Positions 21,491 to 33,105 of a stretch of DNA of 64,000 nt are shown here, in pieces. The notes below the pieces were generated by a model. The model was not told the DNA's origin, did not search any database, and was given only the letters and a program-made list of their open reading frames with translations. Position numbers and translations under genes: made by a program. Position 1 is the stretch's first letter; every line of letters begins with the position of its first letter. The stretch is from Heloderma charlesbogerti (Eukaryota > Chordata > Lepidosauria > Squamata > Helodermatidae), in contig JANEZZ010000807.1 in NCBI GenBank assembly GCA_026122225.1, forward strand, positions 744,001 through 808,000, written 5' to 3'.

Positions 21491-23162
21491 ATTGCACGTC
21501 CAGAGGGCGTGGAGCTAAATTACTGCCTGGCATAATGCATGCATGAGAGGAGGAAGAAAGATGCTGTCCTTCTCCCCCCCCCCCAACCCCCACCCTTCAC
21601 CACAAGACACATTTGTGGTCTGGTCCCAACAAGCGAAGGAGAGGAGGATGTGGTGGCCCCAAAAGCAGCAGCAGCTGCCGCCACCATCCCAGTAACCAGG
21701 CCTGTTATTTGGTATCCAGGATAAACAGCCTCCTCCTCCTCCCTCCCATCTCCACACTGCCTGCGGCCATAAGCAGAGGCTAAAAATATTCCAAGCCAGA
21801 CAGTACTGGGTGGGGCTGCCCCTCCCACACTGCCTCCTGCAGCCCCCTGCAGGCAGACCTGGGCAGATAACAGAGCCCCCGCAGCATGCTGGAGGGCTGG
21901 GGCCAGGCATCCAGGGAAGCCAGTGGGGGTGGCCAGAGGCCCTGAACACAGGGGTGACCTCCAAGCTGGCCAAGAACCTGGACACGCCCTGGCAGCTGAC
22001 ATATGCTGGCAGGTGTGACCTTGGCGCAGCAGCCCACCCTGGGAGCCAACCTGGCAAGGAGCCTGGGACGGACAGACAGACAGACTGATGCAGCATTCTG
22101 CCTGGGAACAGGCGGAGGCCCAGCCGGGATTACCAGCTGCAAGGGTGGAGCCGGCACCCCCAGCTGACAGTGGCCGTAGCTAAAAGTGCTTACCTCTGCC
22201 TAGCTCTTCCCCGCCCCCAACAGGGGAGCGACAAACACCCTGGGCATGATCTGTGCCTTTCTGCACAGCCCAGGATCAGGCCTCCGGTTTCCCACGGCGG
22301 GGAGCCAATCCCTCCAGGAGGACCACAAACAGGACATGAGGGCAACTGTGGAATAGCCCTCTCCTGCTCCTGCTCCCCAGCACGCTGCCTCCAATTCTAA
22401 TAGGGAACCACCCCCAGGGCTTCATGATCACCCATTAAAAGGAAGGAGTGTAGCCCCTGCCCCCCCAGCCTCTCACACACGTGGGTTCCTCAGCCCTGTC
22501 CCTCCTCACCCCGGTGGTCTCAAATCACCACCAGCCGCTCTGCTGTGCAGCACCAGATGGTCGTTTTGTGATACTTCTGCTGGGGAGGGTGGAGCCCTAG
22601 CTACTGTCATGGCAACCGGGGGAGGCCCATCCACACTGATGCTGGGAACGTGTGGCAGTGATTCTGAGAACACTGCAGGCCCAAGGTCTGTGTGGAAACA
22701 GCTGGGCGGGGGAGGAGAAGCAGGCAGTGAGGCCAGCCACAGCGCCTCCTCAAACGCCTCTGACAGAGGATGCCACCCGCAGCACCGTGGGCATGGCGCA
22801 CGCGAGGGAGCCAGCCACAGCAGGCCGTTCTGAAAAGGAGCAGCGCTGGGGCCTCAGGTTTGCGGGATGCTCCTTTTCTGAGCTGAACCCTCTGCACCTT
22901 AAGCCCAGGGGCAGGGCTGGACTGTGCTCACGCTGCAGTGGGGGGGATGCACTCTGCACATGCTCAGCTATCCAAAACCAAGCCACTAGCAAGCAAAGTT
23001 CTTGGACTGAGCCCTCACATCCCAGTCTCCCTCCACAGCCCTGGCGATCGCATGGCACAGGCACAGACAGAGCTGGATCCATCCCTGAGGTCTGAGCAGA
23101 GCACAGAATGATGGGCCCCAGTGGAGCAGGCACAGGGAACGCCTGCGCCTCTAGAGCCACCT

Positions 23163-23272
23163 GCCCCATCCTGGGGCCCTCCAAATGTTCTGGACTACAA
23201 CTCCCAGCATTCCTGACTACTGGGAGCTGGAATCCCAATCATTTGGAGGTCGGAGAAGGCTGGCCTAGACCA
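23163..23272. repeat. Palindromic MITE-like element
   Basis: The outer arms (gggccctccaaatgttctgg / atttggaggtcggagaagg) and inner arms (actacaactcccagca / tgggagctggaatccc) are inverted copies. Related elements are at 31741, 33551, 40513 and 47899. Confidence 0.7.
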
Positions 23273-24680
23273 TGGCAGAGGGAAACGTTTGGGGGCAAAC
23301 ACACATTTGGAGCCCCATGCAAGAAGATGGAGCGGGGGTGGGGCCCGGGTTTAGCGCCGAAAGGGGGGAGCCTCCCCCCCGCCGCTTCTCCGCTGAAAGT
23401 GGCTCCGCCCTCACGCAGCCCCCAGACGCAACTGCTGGGGATCAGACACGATCCCCGGGGGTGACGCACAGGTCGGCCGCTAGCCTCCAACAGCCACGCC
23501 AGAGCAACGCACAATCTGCTGCGTGGGACCAACGGGGCGCTGAGAAAAGGCCACATTCTCTAATCCAGGGCCGGCCACAGGCACTCCAAGCGAGGGCGGG
23601 CAGCATCCCGCCCGGCAGCCTGGCAAAGCCCAGCGCCGGCGCCCGGGACAGCCCGCCGAAACCCGCGCTCGGCGCCCCCAGGGCGGGAAGGAGGTTGCTG
23701 GAGGCCTGCGGGCGCGCGCGAGGGAGGGGCCGCGCAGCGCCGCAGGCGGAAAAGCAACGCAGGCCCCTTTCGCCCAGGGGCTTCGTCGCCAGAAGCCCAC
23801 GTCGGGGTCCTGCCGGGCCGGGCCGGGCCGCAGCCGGCAGCAGCAGCTGGGAGCGGAAAATATTCCAGGGCGAGAGCGCCAGGCCCGGAGAGACGTCAGC
23901 GGGGCCCCGGCTCCGCCCTCGCCTTCAGCATCGAGGGCTAAGCTCCGCCTGCGCCCCCCGTCCCTCCCTCCCTCCGGCAGAAATTCAATCCAACCGATCT
24001 TTCTGCCCAGCTTTGCTGCCGCCGATAAAAAACGGGAGGCCGCGGCGGCCAGCCGGGCCTTCCTGCGGGCAGCCTGCGCCGCCATGGCCCGCGCAGCGCC
24101 AGTTGCCGGGGAGGGCGGCGCGCCTGGGAGCGGGGAGACCGGGCCCCGTGCAAGCTGCGGACACGGCGCAGAAGTACCGGCCCACGGCCAGGCCGCCTCG
24201 GCAGGAGGCGCTCCCTGGACGCGCCGCAAGGCTGGGAAAGCCCAACGGCACCCGGACGCAGCGGCCCTGCGGGGTGGGTCGGGCGGAGGGCCGGCCGAGG
24301 ACACCACGCAGCTGGACGGCGCAGCCGCTGGCAGGGATTGCGACCCGCCCCGCCCCCGTGGCCGGCTGGCGGGGAGCAACTTCGGCTGTCGCCAGCTGGG
24401 CGGGAGCGACCCCACCCTGTGAGCGCCGAACTGGCTGGGGGGCTTGGCTGGCCAAACAGAGCAAAGCGCTGCCGCTTCGGCAGCAAGGGGCCGGCCGGCA
24501 GCACTCCACGCCGCCTTGCAGTCGAGGCCGGCCGCGCGCCGTCCTGCCAAGCGCGGCGCGCCACGGGTTAACGGGCGCCGCGGCCACGTGTCACTGTTTG
24601 GGCGGGGAGGGGGACCTGCCAACTGCGCCCCGCCCCCTGCCCGCCCCACAGGGCCCTAGCGCCGCCATCTCCCCACTCAC

Positions 24681-24792
24681 CGTCGCCGTCCTCGCCGGGG
24701 CTCCCCGCGCGGCGCCAGTACCACACGAGCGCCAGCGTGAGCGCGTGGCCGGCCACCACCAGCGACGGGAAGAGGCCGCCGCCAGGGTCCAT
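24681..24792 (-). CDS. PLEC: Plectin first exon 1b (mitochondrial isoform)
   Basis: The coding part is 37 codons plus one base, starting MDPGGGLFPSLVVAGHALTL with a GTGAGT donor after the phase-1 G. It matches mammalian plectin 1b (MEPSGSLFPSLVV...), which anchors plectin to the outer mitochondrial membrane through its N-terminus. Residues 7-25 form one hydrophobic segment (LFPSLVVAGHALTLALVWYW), followed by RR and an acidic tail, as expected for a membrane-insertion signal. The ATG has a near-perfect Kozak context (GCCGCCATGG). It lies in the same CpG-rich block as exon 1d, only 644 bases downstream of it. Confidence 0.95.
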
Positions 24793-25436
24793 GGCGGCCG
24801 CAGGCGGGGAGGCAGCCGGGACTCGGCGAGGCGCTCCGACGGCACCAGCTGCCGCTACGCCGAGTGCGCGAGCCGCGGCCCCGCCCGAGCCGCCACCCCA
24901 GGGCCCTCCTCCCGGGGCAGCCCGCAGGCCCGCCCCTTCGGCTCGCCGCCCGCAATGCGGGGCCGTCCTGGCCTGCCAAGCCGAGCAGCGCACCCTCGAG
25001 CGGCCAGCCAAACGCGCCGCCCGGCCCGGCGCGCAGGGCGCTCAAGGTTACCCGCGCGCTCTCCTTGACCACTCCCTTCTTCGCCCGCGCCAAGCCAGTG
25101 CCCGGCCAAGGCGCCCCCCCGCGCACACCGGCCTGGCCCACAAGGGCCTCCCGCACGTGAGTGGGCGAGAGAGCAGGTGCCTCCCCCCCCCCAATGCTCA
25201 ACCCGTCAAAGGGGGGGACGGACACCTTCCCCAAGCCTCAGAGCCAAGAGGGCGAGTGATCGCGACTCTGCTCACTTGGCGCTGCCGGGGGGGGGCTGCC
25301 CGGAGTGCAGAGCTGACAGCCCCCACCCCACCCCGGTCGGCAGCCGACAGGCTTTTTATAACTGCCAGGAACTCGCCAAGACGGCGCCAAAGCCTTCCCC
25401 CGACCCGTGTTGTGCCCATTGGGGGGGCGCACCTAC

Positions 25437-25452
25437 CCGGCACGATCTTCAT
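25437..25452 (-). CDS. PLEC: Plectin first exon 1d (muscle Z-disk isoform)
   Basis: The coding part is only 16 bases: ATGAAGATCGTGCCG plus the phase-1 G, then the donor GTAGGT. It encodes MKIVP, the complete isoform-specific peptide of mammalian plectin 1d, which is muscle-restricted and located at Z-disks. Identification rests on exact peptide, length, phase and donor, and on position next to exon 1b. The ATG context is weak (CTC before ATG). A consensus MEF2 site about 160 bases upstream and a CArG box about 1.1 kb upstream fit muscle expression. The first ATG used was chosen by the peptide match. Confidence 0.92.
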
Positions 25453-25610
25453 GAGGAGGCCGCGTTCGAGCAGGCAGCCCCCGGCCCTAAGCAGCACCAC
25501 ACAGCAGAGGCTGCCCCCGATTGAGGGTCGGGAGCGGCTGTCTCCACAACAGCGCCAGCCCCCGCGGGCCCCCCGTGGCCATTGGGGAGGGGGGAGGGGG
25601 ACAAGCCGGT

Positions 25611-25620
25611 CTATAAATAG
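25611..25620. promoter_or_regulatory. MEF2 consensus / TATA-like site upstream of exon 1d
   Basis: CTATAAATAG fits the MEF2 consensus CTA(A/T)4TAG exactly and is about 160 bases upstream of the 1d ATG. It can also act as a TATA-like element. A CCAAT box in the minus-strand sense lies at 25581-25585, about 26 bases downstream of it. MEF2 controls muscle genes and 1d is the muscle isoform, so the assignment is attractive but inferred. Confidence 0.6.
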
Positions 25621-26541
25621 CTCGCCCCGCCGGGCCCAGCCTGGTCATGGCTCTAGTTAGAACATTACGCGGCACAAGAGGAGGGCGAGGAGGAGCCTGG
25701 CGGAGCCCCCTCCCGGGCAGGGGCCCCAGCAGCAGCCGCCCCTCGGACAAAGCCCCGGAACGCGCGCCTCGGCTCCTGGCCGCCCCGCTCCTGCTCGTCC
25801 CCACCCCGGAGCGCCTTCTCTGGACAGCACCAGAGGACTCCTCGAGTCGTCTGTCGAGCACGGCGGAGGCCCCGCGACGGCGCTCGCCTTTTGCAGAGCC
25901 TGAAGGTGCCCGTGGTCAGAAGGCGCCACCCACCCCAAGGACCGGCCCCTTCCCAAAGAAAAGCGACACCACGAGGGGCCGGGCGCTGCACGGGAAATCA
26001 GGTGGGGAGGGATGCTCAGCTCCACAGAAGTCCCAAGGGGCAGCGGGGCAGTTTTCTGCAGCCCCCGCCCCCGCAGCGGGGCCCAGGAACCGCTTCCCAG
26101 GCAACACAACCGCCAAGGGCGAGGAGTCGCCGCCTTCCCGAAGGGAGGGCAGCGCAGGCAGCCCGCGCAGGCCATAAACGTCCCGGGGCCCCCGATGTGG
26201 CCGCTGGCGCTCGACAGGCACCCCCAAGCAGCCTGCACACGCGCGGCCACCGGGGAGCCAAGCACGGAGACCCAAGAAAAGCAGGGAGGCGGTTCTGGCA
26301 CGGAAGGGGAACGCACAGGCCTCTGCCCGGACCCGGAGCCATCGAGCAGCCAAGTCTGAACTTCGCCTGCTCGGGGAAAAGAGCCGGGGGGAGGCCACGA
26401 CTGCGATGAGCAGCCCCCCCGGCCGTAACTACTTGGAACAATAAAAGTTGCGGGGGAGGCTGGTAGGCCGCCCAGTCCAGCCAGAGCTCCCCACCCAAGG
26501 GCGGCCAGCAGACCGCTACTTGGCAGAGCACCCCCCCGCCG

Positions 26542-26551
26542 CCATAATTGG
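26542..26551. promoter_or_regulatory. CArG box (SRF site) about 1.1 kb upstream of exon 1d
   Basis: CCATAATTGG fits CC(A/T)6GG exactly, in an otherwise GC-rich neighbourhood where such an AT core is unlikely by chance. It is a possible muscle enhancer or promoter element for 1d. Confidence 0.45.
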
Positions 26552-27409
26552 TTCCATTGTCAGACTGCTGTTAGCGCCGAGACCTTTCGCCTCGTGCTCA
26601 GCCCAGCTCTACCCCCGGCAGCTCCGGCCCGGCAGATGTCGCCGTGCCCTCCGGAGCAGCAGACGGCGCGGCTTTGCCCTCTTCCAGGGGGCAGCACGGC
26701 AGGGGGCAGGAGGGCGCGGCCACGCCCCCCTCCCAGGGCAGCCCAGTGCGCCCCGCTCCTTGAGCCGAAGGCCGCCCTCCCACGTCCCACGCACGGAAGC
26801 CAGCCAGACGAGCGGCCGAGCCTCGCTCGAATGCGCGCTACCAGGCCGCGTTCTCCGGGGCGCCCGGGGGCGCAGGGCAGGCCACGGCGGGGGCACGCCC
26901 AGCCGCCTCGCAGCACCGCCCAGCCACGCCCTGCCCCCCGCCCCAGCATCGGCTGCCGACGGGGAGGGCCAGGCCCCCCAGAGCCTTCCTCGTCTGCCTC
27001 CCCGGCCGCCTCACGCTCTTCCTCCAAGTCGCCCCCCGTCAGAATCCCGATGCCGCCTGTCCACAGCAAACACCCCCTTCCTCCCGCGGGGGCGTCTGAT
27101 CGCCTGCCAGGAGCCCTCCCTGCCGGCCGGCCGCTACCGCTGCCCTACTGAGGGCTGTCTGGCTCCTGGAGGCAGCTCAGGCTGCAATCCCAGGCAGGCT
27201 CGCTTGGGAGTGGGACGTCCCGCTGAATTCAGTGGGCCTCATTCCTAGGCAAGCCTGAGTGGGATCTGGCCGCAGCCGGTCCCATTCCGGCTCAAAAGGG
27301 CAACTACAGGGCTGGCGCTCCTCCCCATGAGAGGAGGTTACAACAGCTGGGGTTCTTAGACCCAAGGAATAGCAGGGCTGGAAGGGGCCTATAAGACCAG
27401 GAGTCCGAC

Positions 27410-27905
27410 CCCCAGGGTTCTTCAGCTTGGAAAAAAGGAGGGGAAGGGCAGACTTGATGGAGGTGCGCAGAACGCCTGGCGTGGAGGGTGAGGAGAGGGA
27501 GGCTTACTTCTCCCTCTCTCAAGTACTAGAAGCTGGGCCACCTCACGATACGACGCTGAGATTCGGGGGATTCGGGGCAGAGAACAGGAAGTTCTTCACG
27601 CAGCGCAGTCAAGCTATGGAAAGCGTTGCCACAGGGTAGCGATGGTGACCAACCTCTATGGCCCCAAAAGGGGCTAGACAAATCCCCGGAGGAGGCAGCT
27701 ATCCATGGCTACTAGTCCGGATGGCTCTGCGCTCCCCCCGTACCGGAGGCGGTCTGCCGATGTGCACCCGTTGCTGGGAACGTGAGCGGGGGCTCTTGCG
27801 CTCAACCGCTGCTCGTGGGTTTCCCGTGGGCAGCTGGCCGGCCACTGGGTCAACAGAATGCTGGACTAGATGGGCCCTGGGTCTGATCCAGCAGGGCTCT
27901 TCTGG
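27410..27905 (+). mobile_element. 3' fragment of the same CR1-like family as 60-62 kb
   Basis: The segment runs from a ttcagcttggaaaaaagg block through ttcttcacgcagcgcagt to ggactagatgggccctgggt and gatccagcagggctcttctg. This is the same order as the 3' part of the minus-strand element at 60085, here on the plus strand. It has no coding capacity. Confidence 0.75.
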
Positions 27906-28084
27906 GGTCGTCCGGACTCCCCGTCCTGCACGCCAGCTTTTGAGGTCTTTAAAATCTGAGCAGGGAAGCGGGTCAAAGCACCAGTGCTCTGCACAGAGAC
28001 CAGGCCCAAGTCCGTGCCCACGTCTGACCCGCTGTGGAGCCCTGGCCTCCACGATGCAAACGGAAACTGCAGGGAGCCACATTT

Positions 28085-28445
28085 CATTCACAAACTCGAG
28101 CCTGTCCAGAGGAGCGGGGCCCGGATGGTGAAGGGTCTGGAAACCAGGCCCTATGCGGAACCGTTGAAAGAGCCGGCTAGGGTTAGCCTGGGGAAGAGAT
28201 TTCTATGGGGATGCGCTGGCGGTCTTCACCTCTCCGAAAGGGAGGTGGAGCAGAGTAGATCTCTGCTGCTCCCAAGGGCAGGACTAGAACCAAGGGGTGG
28301 AAATTGCAGGCAAGCAGCGTGGCTAAACAGGAGCAGAACGTCCCTGAAAGTGAACGTCGCTCAGCAGCGCAACAGCCTGCCTCCGGAGGCGGTGGGCTCT
28401 CCGTCGCGGAGGTGCTGAAGCAGAGCTGGACGGCCACCTGTCAGG
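28085..28445 (+). mobile_element. CR1 LINE 3' fragment
   Basis: The segment aligns by eye with the C-terminal and 3' region of the CR1 copy at 57990-58380: gagcctgtccagaggagcgg, ccctatgcggaaccgttgaa and the ggtgggctctccg block. It is more diverged and lacks the terminal octamers. Confidence 0.75.
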
Positions 28446-28654
28446 GAGGCTGCAATTACAAGAACCCTGTGCTGACCAGGGACTCAGGCTCCGTGGCCCC
28501 TTCCGATTCTGTGAGCAGCCAGGATTTCTGGACCCTTGGAAAGTAACCCTCCGACAGGGCTTACAGTGCATTAACTCTCACTCCTTGGTTCCTCTGTTAA
28601 GCCAAGTTCTTAACTGAGAAGAGTCTCTGCTCACTTCCCTGGGGCGGGGGCGGT

Positions 28655-28800
28655 TACGCAAGACCTCAGCTAGCTCAGGAGCCGAGCGCCTGCTGGGCGT
28701 GCAGAAGGCCCCAGGTTCAACCCCTGCCAGCTCCAGCTAAGCTGATCAGAAGAGCCCTGAAGCTGGGTCAGGCCCAAGGGCAGCATTCTGTTCCCACAGG
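28655..28800 (+). mobile_element. tRNA-derived SINE, fragment
   Basis: Box A-like gctagctcaggagccgag and box B-like aggttcaacccc are present with a shortened body. It is followed at 28785-28950 by a minus-oriented fragment resembling the 3' part of the 60-62 kb element, giving a composite repeat. Confidence 0.65.
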
Positions 28801-29586
28801 GGCCCACCAGATGCCACTGGGCAGCCCGCAAGCAGGGCTGGAGTGCCACAGCACCCTCCTGCTGCTGAAGGCAGGGAGAAGCGCGTGACGGGAAGCCCGT
28901 TCTCCACCGCAGGTGCTGCAGAGCCGCCAGCGCCGGCCCGAGACATTCTGCAGCCTGAGGCAGAGCAGCAGATGCTTCCCGCACCCCGAGGTGCACAGCG
29001 CCCCAAATTCACTGAACTATTTTGGTACGCGCAGCAGAAAACGCCACAAGCAGCTCTCCCCCTCCATGGCAGTAGAAATACAGTAACGGGGTAAATAATA
29101 AGCTGCTGCCCTTTTATGACACCCAGAATTTGCGGCCTGAGGCGACTGCCTCACTCTGCCTCACGGTCGGGCCGGCCCTGACTGCCGATCGAGCAGTCTG
29201 CTCTGGGACGACGCCTAAGCACTGCAGTAAGCGTGGGTCACCCGTCCGCCGCCACCGTGGTTTTCCATGATTCCAGGGTGAGGGTGGCTGGGCAGCCTTG
29301 GAGTGTTAAGCGCTAAATATTAGCTCTAGATTTCCAGTTAGAAACAATGAGGACAGTTTCACTGTGTTTTCCTCCATTTTTATAGGAAATCCAAGGGGGC
29401 GAAATTAGGGGAAGGGAGATGCCAATAGACCGGTGGCAGTTTCTGGGGGACCACCGAGTGCCTGCCGGTTTCTGGGATCTTTGCAAGGAACACCAGACCC
29501 GCACAGGGGCCTGAGCCAGCGAGACTCTTCTGAAGCAAGACCACAAACTCAGGAGTCTACTTCACACAGATCAGTTATGCCTTCAT

Positions 29587-29602
29587 GGGGGGGGGGGGGG
29601 GG
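29587..29602. repeat. Homopolymer G tract (16)
   Basis: An uninterrupted run of 16 G. A run of the same length occurs at 43613-43628. It is prone to length errors in assembly. Confidence 0.9.
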
Positions 29603-30963
29603 ATGGGGATGGCACCGCTTTCCTCCTGAGAGCTGAATTCAATTCTGGAGAAATGCTTGTGGGGCCACATGCCAGTGGTGGGCAGGGGCCAAAGATATAA
29701 AAAAAAATACCTGCAGAGTGCTGCTTAAGGGTCTTCCTGCCAGCAACTAAGCCTCAGGAGAGGCATTTTGACCTTTTAGAAGGGGGGGGGACTGTGCAAA
29801 AACTGGGAGGCCACCAATCGGTTCCTGGGGCAGAGGAGGGCGGCTGAGGGAGGGGCATGGCTGTTGGCAGAACCCGGCGGGCCAGATTGGGGCCCCAGGG
29901 TTGCCAGGCTTGGCCCTTGGTGTGCATGTGTGTGCATCCCCACTGCCCTCAGGCCTGGGACAGAGATGCCGTGCCATGTTCTCTTGCTGCTTTGTGCATT
30001 CAAACCATGTCACTGGGCTGTGGCAAGACCGTGGAGCCCAGCACGGCTTTACATGCCCTTCAGCGTTTTCAGCAACCTGTCCCACTTGGGGTTCGAGTTT
30101 GAAGGGGAGAGAGAGATGGAGACGCCCTCGTCTCAGGCCACGCTTGCCCCAAAGACTCCGCAGCGGACGGTGGCCAAGTTGCCTGGGGAGGCAGCCTGCT
30201 CCTGCTCAGGCTGCTCCCGGGGCTTGGATGGGCAGGAGGGAGGAGGCCTTGCCCGGCTGCGTCACCAGGGCAGGCTGGCCTCCGCCAGCACTCTTGGAGG
30301 CTGGATCCCAGGCAGAATTCACACCCTCCCAGGGCGCTGGAGGGCACACTGAGGCTTAGCAAGTCACTCTGGACTTGGGTCTTTGAGATCTGGCAGGCCA
30401 GTCTCTTGGCCTCTGTTTCTCACCCGCAACGTGGGAATGTTGGCGACTTCTGAACTTTACAGGGTGGCTGTGAGGAAACGTGGAATCAAGGTAACCAGGA
30501 ATTTGAGTCCAAACCCAGACCAGCCCCTGCCCCCTGCAGCCATTAAAAGGGACTCCAGCTACAAGCCTGAGAAAGAGCCCCCCCTCCCTCCGGCCAAGCT
30601 GCTAATCAGAGTATGCGCTCCTGGCTACAGGGTTAGAAAGCGGCTCCGAAACATTCTGCAGGCCAAAAGAGCTGGCTAAACGCTCTAGCAGTAATAATGC
30701 CAATAATCCCACTGCAGTGAGTTCCACAGGCCGAAGTACCAAAATCCTCACTGCCTCCTTCCCTGTTGTGCTAGCTGAATTGGGGGGGGGGGGACAGAAA
30801 CAGCCAAGATATGTTGTACCAATGTTGCACCAACAAAAGAGTCATTCCTTTGAAATGTGGCCCATGCACATTGCACCCCTGCTGAGCTGCCCCACCCAGC
30901 CCTGGTCTCCCCTCACTGCCTTACTGCAGCCCCAACAGAGGGATCTGGGGGGGGGGGTGGCTG

Positions 30964-30991
30964 TCCATCCATCCATCCATCCATCCATCCG
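30964..30991. repeat. (ATCC)n tetranucleotide microsatellite
   Basis: Seven consecutive ATCC units lie in the intron between exon 1d and the candidate exon at 33 kb. Confidence 0.9.
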
Positions 30992-31740
30992 CTCCACCTC
31001 CATGGACTTGCCCAGGTGGCCAGCACAAGGGCTCACGGACCAAACGCCCACTGCCCCACAGTTGCCCACCCACTCACCCCTACACACACAGATATTAGCA
31101 GACCACCTTTCTTGTTAACTCACAGGATGGCAGTCGCCACAGCAGCCTGACACACTGACCTGGGAGGAAGAGTCTCCGAGGGTCTACACAAGAAACCCTA
31201 CAAAGCCCAAGTGTGGCGCCAGTGTCTTAGGCAGGGAGACCATGTCCGCAGGCCTATGTGAAACAAGCGCAAACAGGGAATGCAACCAGGGTCAGCCAGG
31301 AGAAAGGCTGGCAGAACGCCAGCGGGGAGTGGCTGCTGGCCCCGAGTTGGCCCTGGCTGGGCTCCCCTCCTCCTGCCCTTGCTCTGGGGCAGCTCTCCCT
31401 CAGCTTTGGCAGCCCCAAGCCCCGGTTCTCTTGGAATAAGAGGGCCAAAGCTAGCTGCACAGGGGGAAGCAGACTGGGGAGGGATTCCGCGACCGGGGCA
31501 GCTCTCCACCTTGGCAGAGAGAGGGAGCCAGAGCCATGGTCGAACAACACCGCACAACACCGCACACACGCGCACCTTGCACCCCGGAGAGGAGGTGCCG
31601 CCTCTGGCCCAAGCCCCAGAGCTTCAGCGGGGCTGCCGTGTGCCAGATGCCCGGGCCGCTCAAAGGCGCAGCGGGTGGGTGGACAGCCTGTGCAGGTCCA
31701 TTGTGCATCCCAGGTTCATCAGGCAGGCAGAGGTGTTCCA

Positions 31741-31850
31741 GGCCAGCCTGCCCCAACATGCCCCCCCAGATGTACTGGACTGCATGTGCTGGCTGGGAAT
31801 GATGGGAGTTGCAGTCCAACATCTGGAGGGCACGAGACTGGGGAAGGCTG
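31741..31850. repeat. Palindromic MITE-like element
   Basis: The arms ggccagcctgccccaacatg ... cagatgtactggactgcatg and gggagttgcagtccaacatc tggagggcac pair as an inverted repeat. Same family as 23163. Confidence 0.75.
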
Positions 31851-33105
31851 TTCTCTGCCTTCTCTGGCCTCCCTCGAACATGAATGGACTCATCCAGAAA
31901 AGGAAAGGGAAAGCAGTGGGACCTTGAATGCCCCCCGTCAAGGTCTGGTTCTTGCATCCATGGGCGGGGGGCGTGTTTCTGCTCTCACATCCACAAGCTG
32001 AGGCACCTGAAACCCATCTCCAGAAGACGAATGGCAGGTGGGGAGCTGGTACATCTTCTCTCCCCTGCAGGGCCTGGAGAGAGAAAGCAGCGGGACCCCC
32101 AGCCATGCAGGACCCCACTTGGAAGCAGCTGCAGAAGGAAGCTGGGCTGGGGGGGTAGGCTGACCTACTCCAAGGGCTACAAAGACCCCAGCCAAAGTAC
32201 AGGACAAGAGAAGAGATCCCTGCCCCACTTACACCCTCACTGGACAGCTGGATTTGCACCCCTCTGTAGCTGCAGAGCTCAAATGCATCACCCCCTCAGC
32301 CTGCCCCACGCAGGACCAGCCAGCAAGGGTGGACCTGCACCCTGTCCCTGGACCTCCTCCTCCTGGGAGGCAGCCCCACCTGAAGCCCTTCGATGCATAC
32401 GCCTGCCCCTCCTAGCGGAGGCACAAGGCATCACCCCCTTTGGTTCCTGCGCTGCACACATTTTGTGCCCCCCACTCCTGTTCCCAGCCCTAGGCAGCTG
32501 CCAGCAGCCACCGCAAAGCAAAGTAGTCTGCAAGATAAATCAATTATAGCTACTGATAGGCCGGAAATCCTGGCTCCTGGGAGCAGACGGTTATCATCAG
32601 CAGGCAGGCTGTGGGCTGGCCCTCTGGGCACTAGGCGCAGATGGGAGAGCTGCTCCGGCAGGCACCCCAGCTCCACCAGTCCTGCCCAGGGCCCCCGTGC
32701 AGCCCACCCCTTCCCGAACAACCGGCCTTGCACGAGGCAGTGGAGCAGACTCTGGACCTCAAGTGAACACCGCCTGGCCAGAGATCCCCTCCAGCGTGGC
32801 CACCTGGGTGCACAGCCCCCCACCCTGGCCCTGTATCAGGAAGGCCCCTGGCAGGTCCGGTCCCCCCAGACCAGACCCTGAGCAGAAAAGGCCTGTCCTG
32901 GGAGGGGGGCATGCCACTGCTGCCAGGCCCTCCCAGGAGGCCGGCGGGCCACTAAGCCAAGGCCTGCTGTCACCCATATCTCCCTCCTGGCTCTGCTTTC
33001 CCTGGGCTGCCTGGCGCCCTGTCCTGGTGCACCTCCTACCTCCCAAACAAAAGGCTCCCGGCCCTCAAAGGAAGGCAACCCCCCTTCCCTGGGGTGCCCC
33101 CCTAC

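Larger units (their letters stand above)
17200..23160 (-). other. PLEC: PLEC intron between exon 1b and the LCCV exon
   Basis: The stretch holds repeats at 19530, 19955 (CR1) and 20770, otherwise unique-looking DNA. No coding exon is supported. Confidence 0.65.
23330..27150. promoter_or_regulatory. CpG-rich block holding the 1b and 1d promoters
   Basis: An almost continuous GC- and CpG-rich stretch contains exons 1b and 1d and extends about 1.7 kb upstream of 1d. Very long open frames occur on both strands here only because stop codons are rare. No further coding exon is supported. Confidence 0.6.
27150..33105 (-). other. PLEC: PLEC intron upstream of exon 1d
   Basis: It is dense in LINE and SINE fragments (27410-28950), with a G16 tract, an (ATCC)n microsatellite and a palindromic element. 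The remainder has no recognisable gene. Confidence 0.65.

Noticed and set aside
22197..22260. Frame ending at a GTAAGC donor near 22196
   Set aside because: The ATG-led frame meets a stop before the donor and the phase is wrong for exon 2.
23272..25068. 598-codon open frame on the plus strand opposite exon 1b
   Set aside because: It has no recognisable domain and low-complexity GC-driven composition, and the opposite strand carries the conserved exon 1b.
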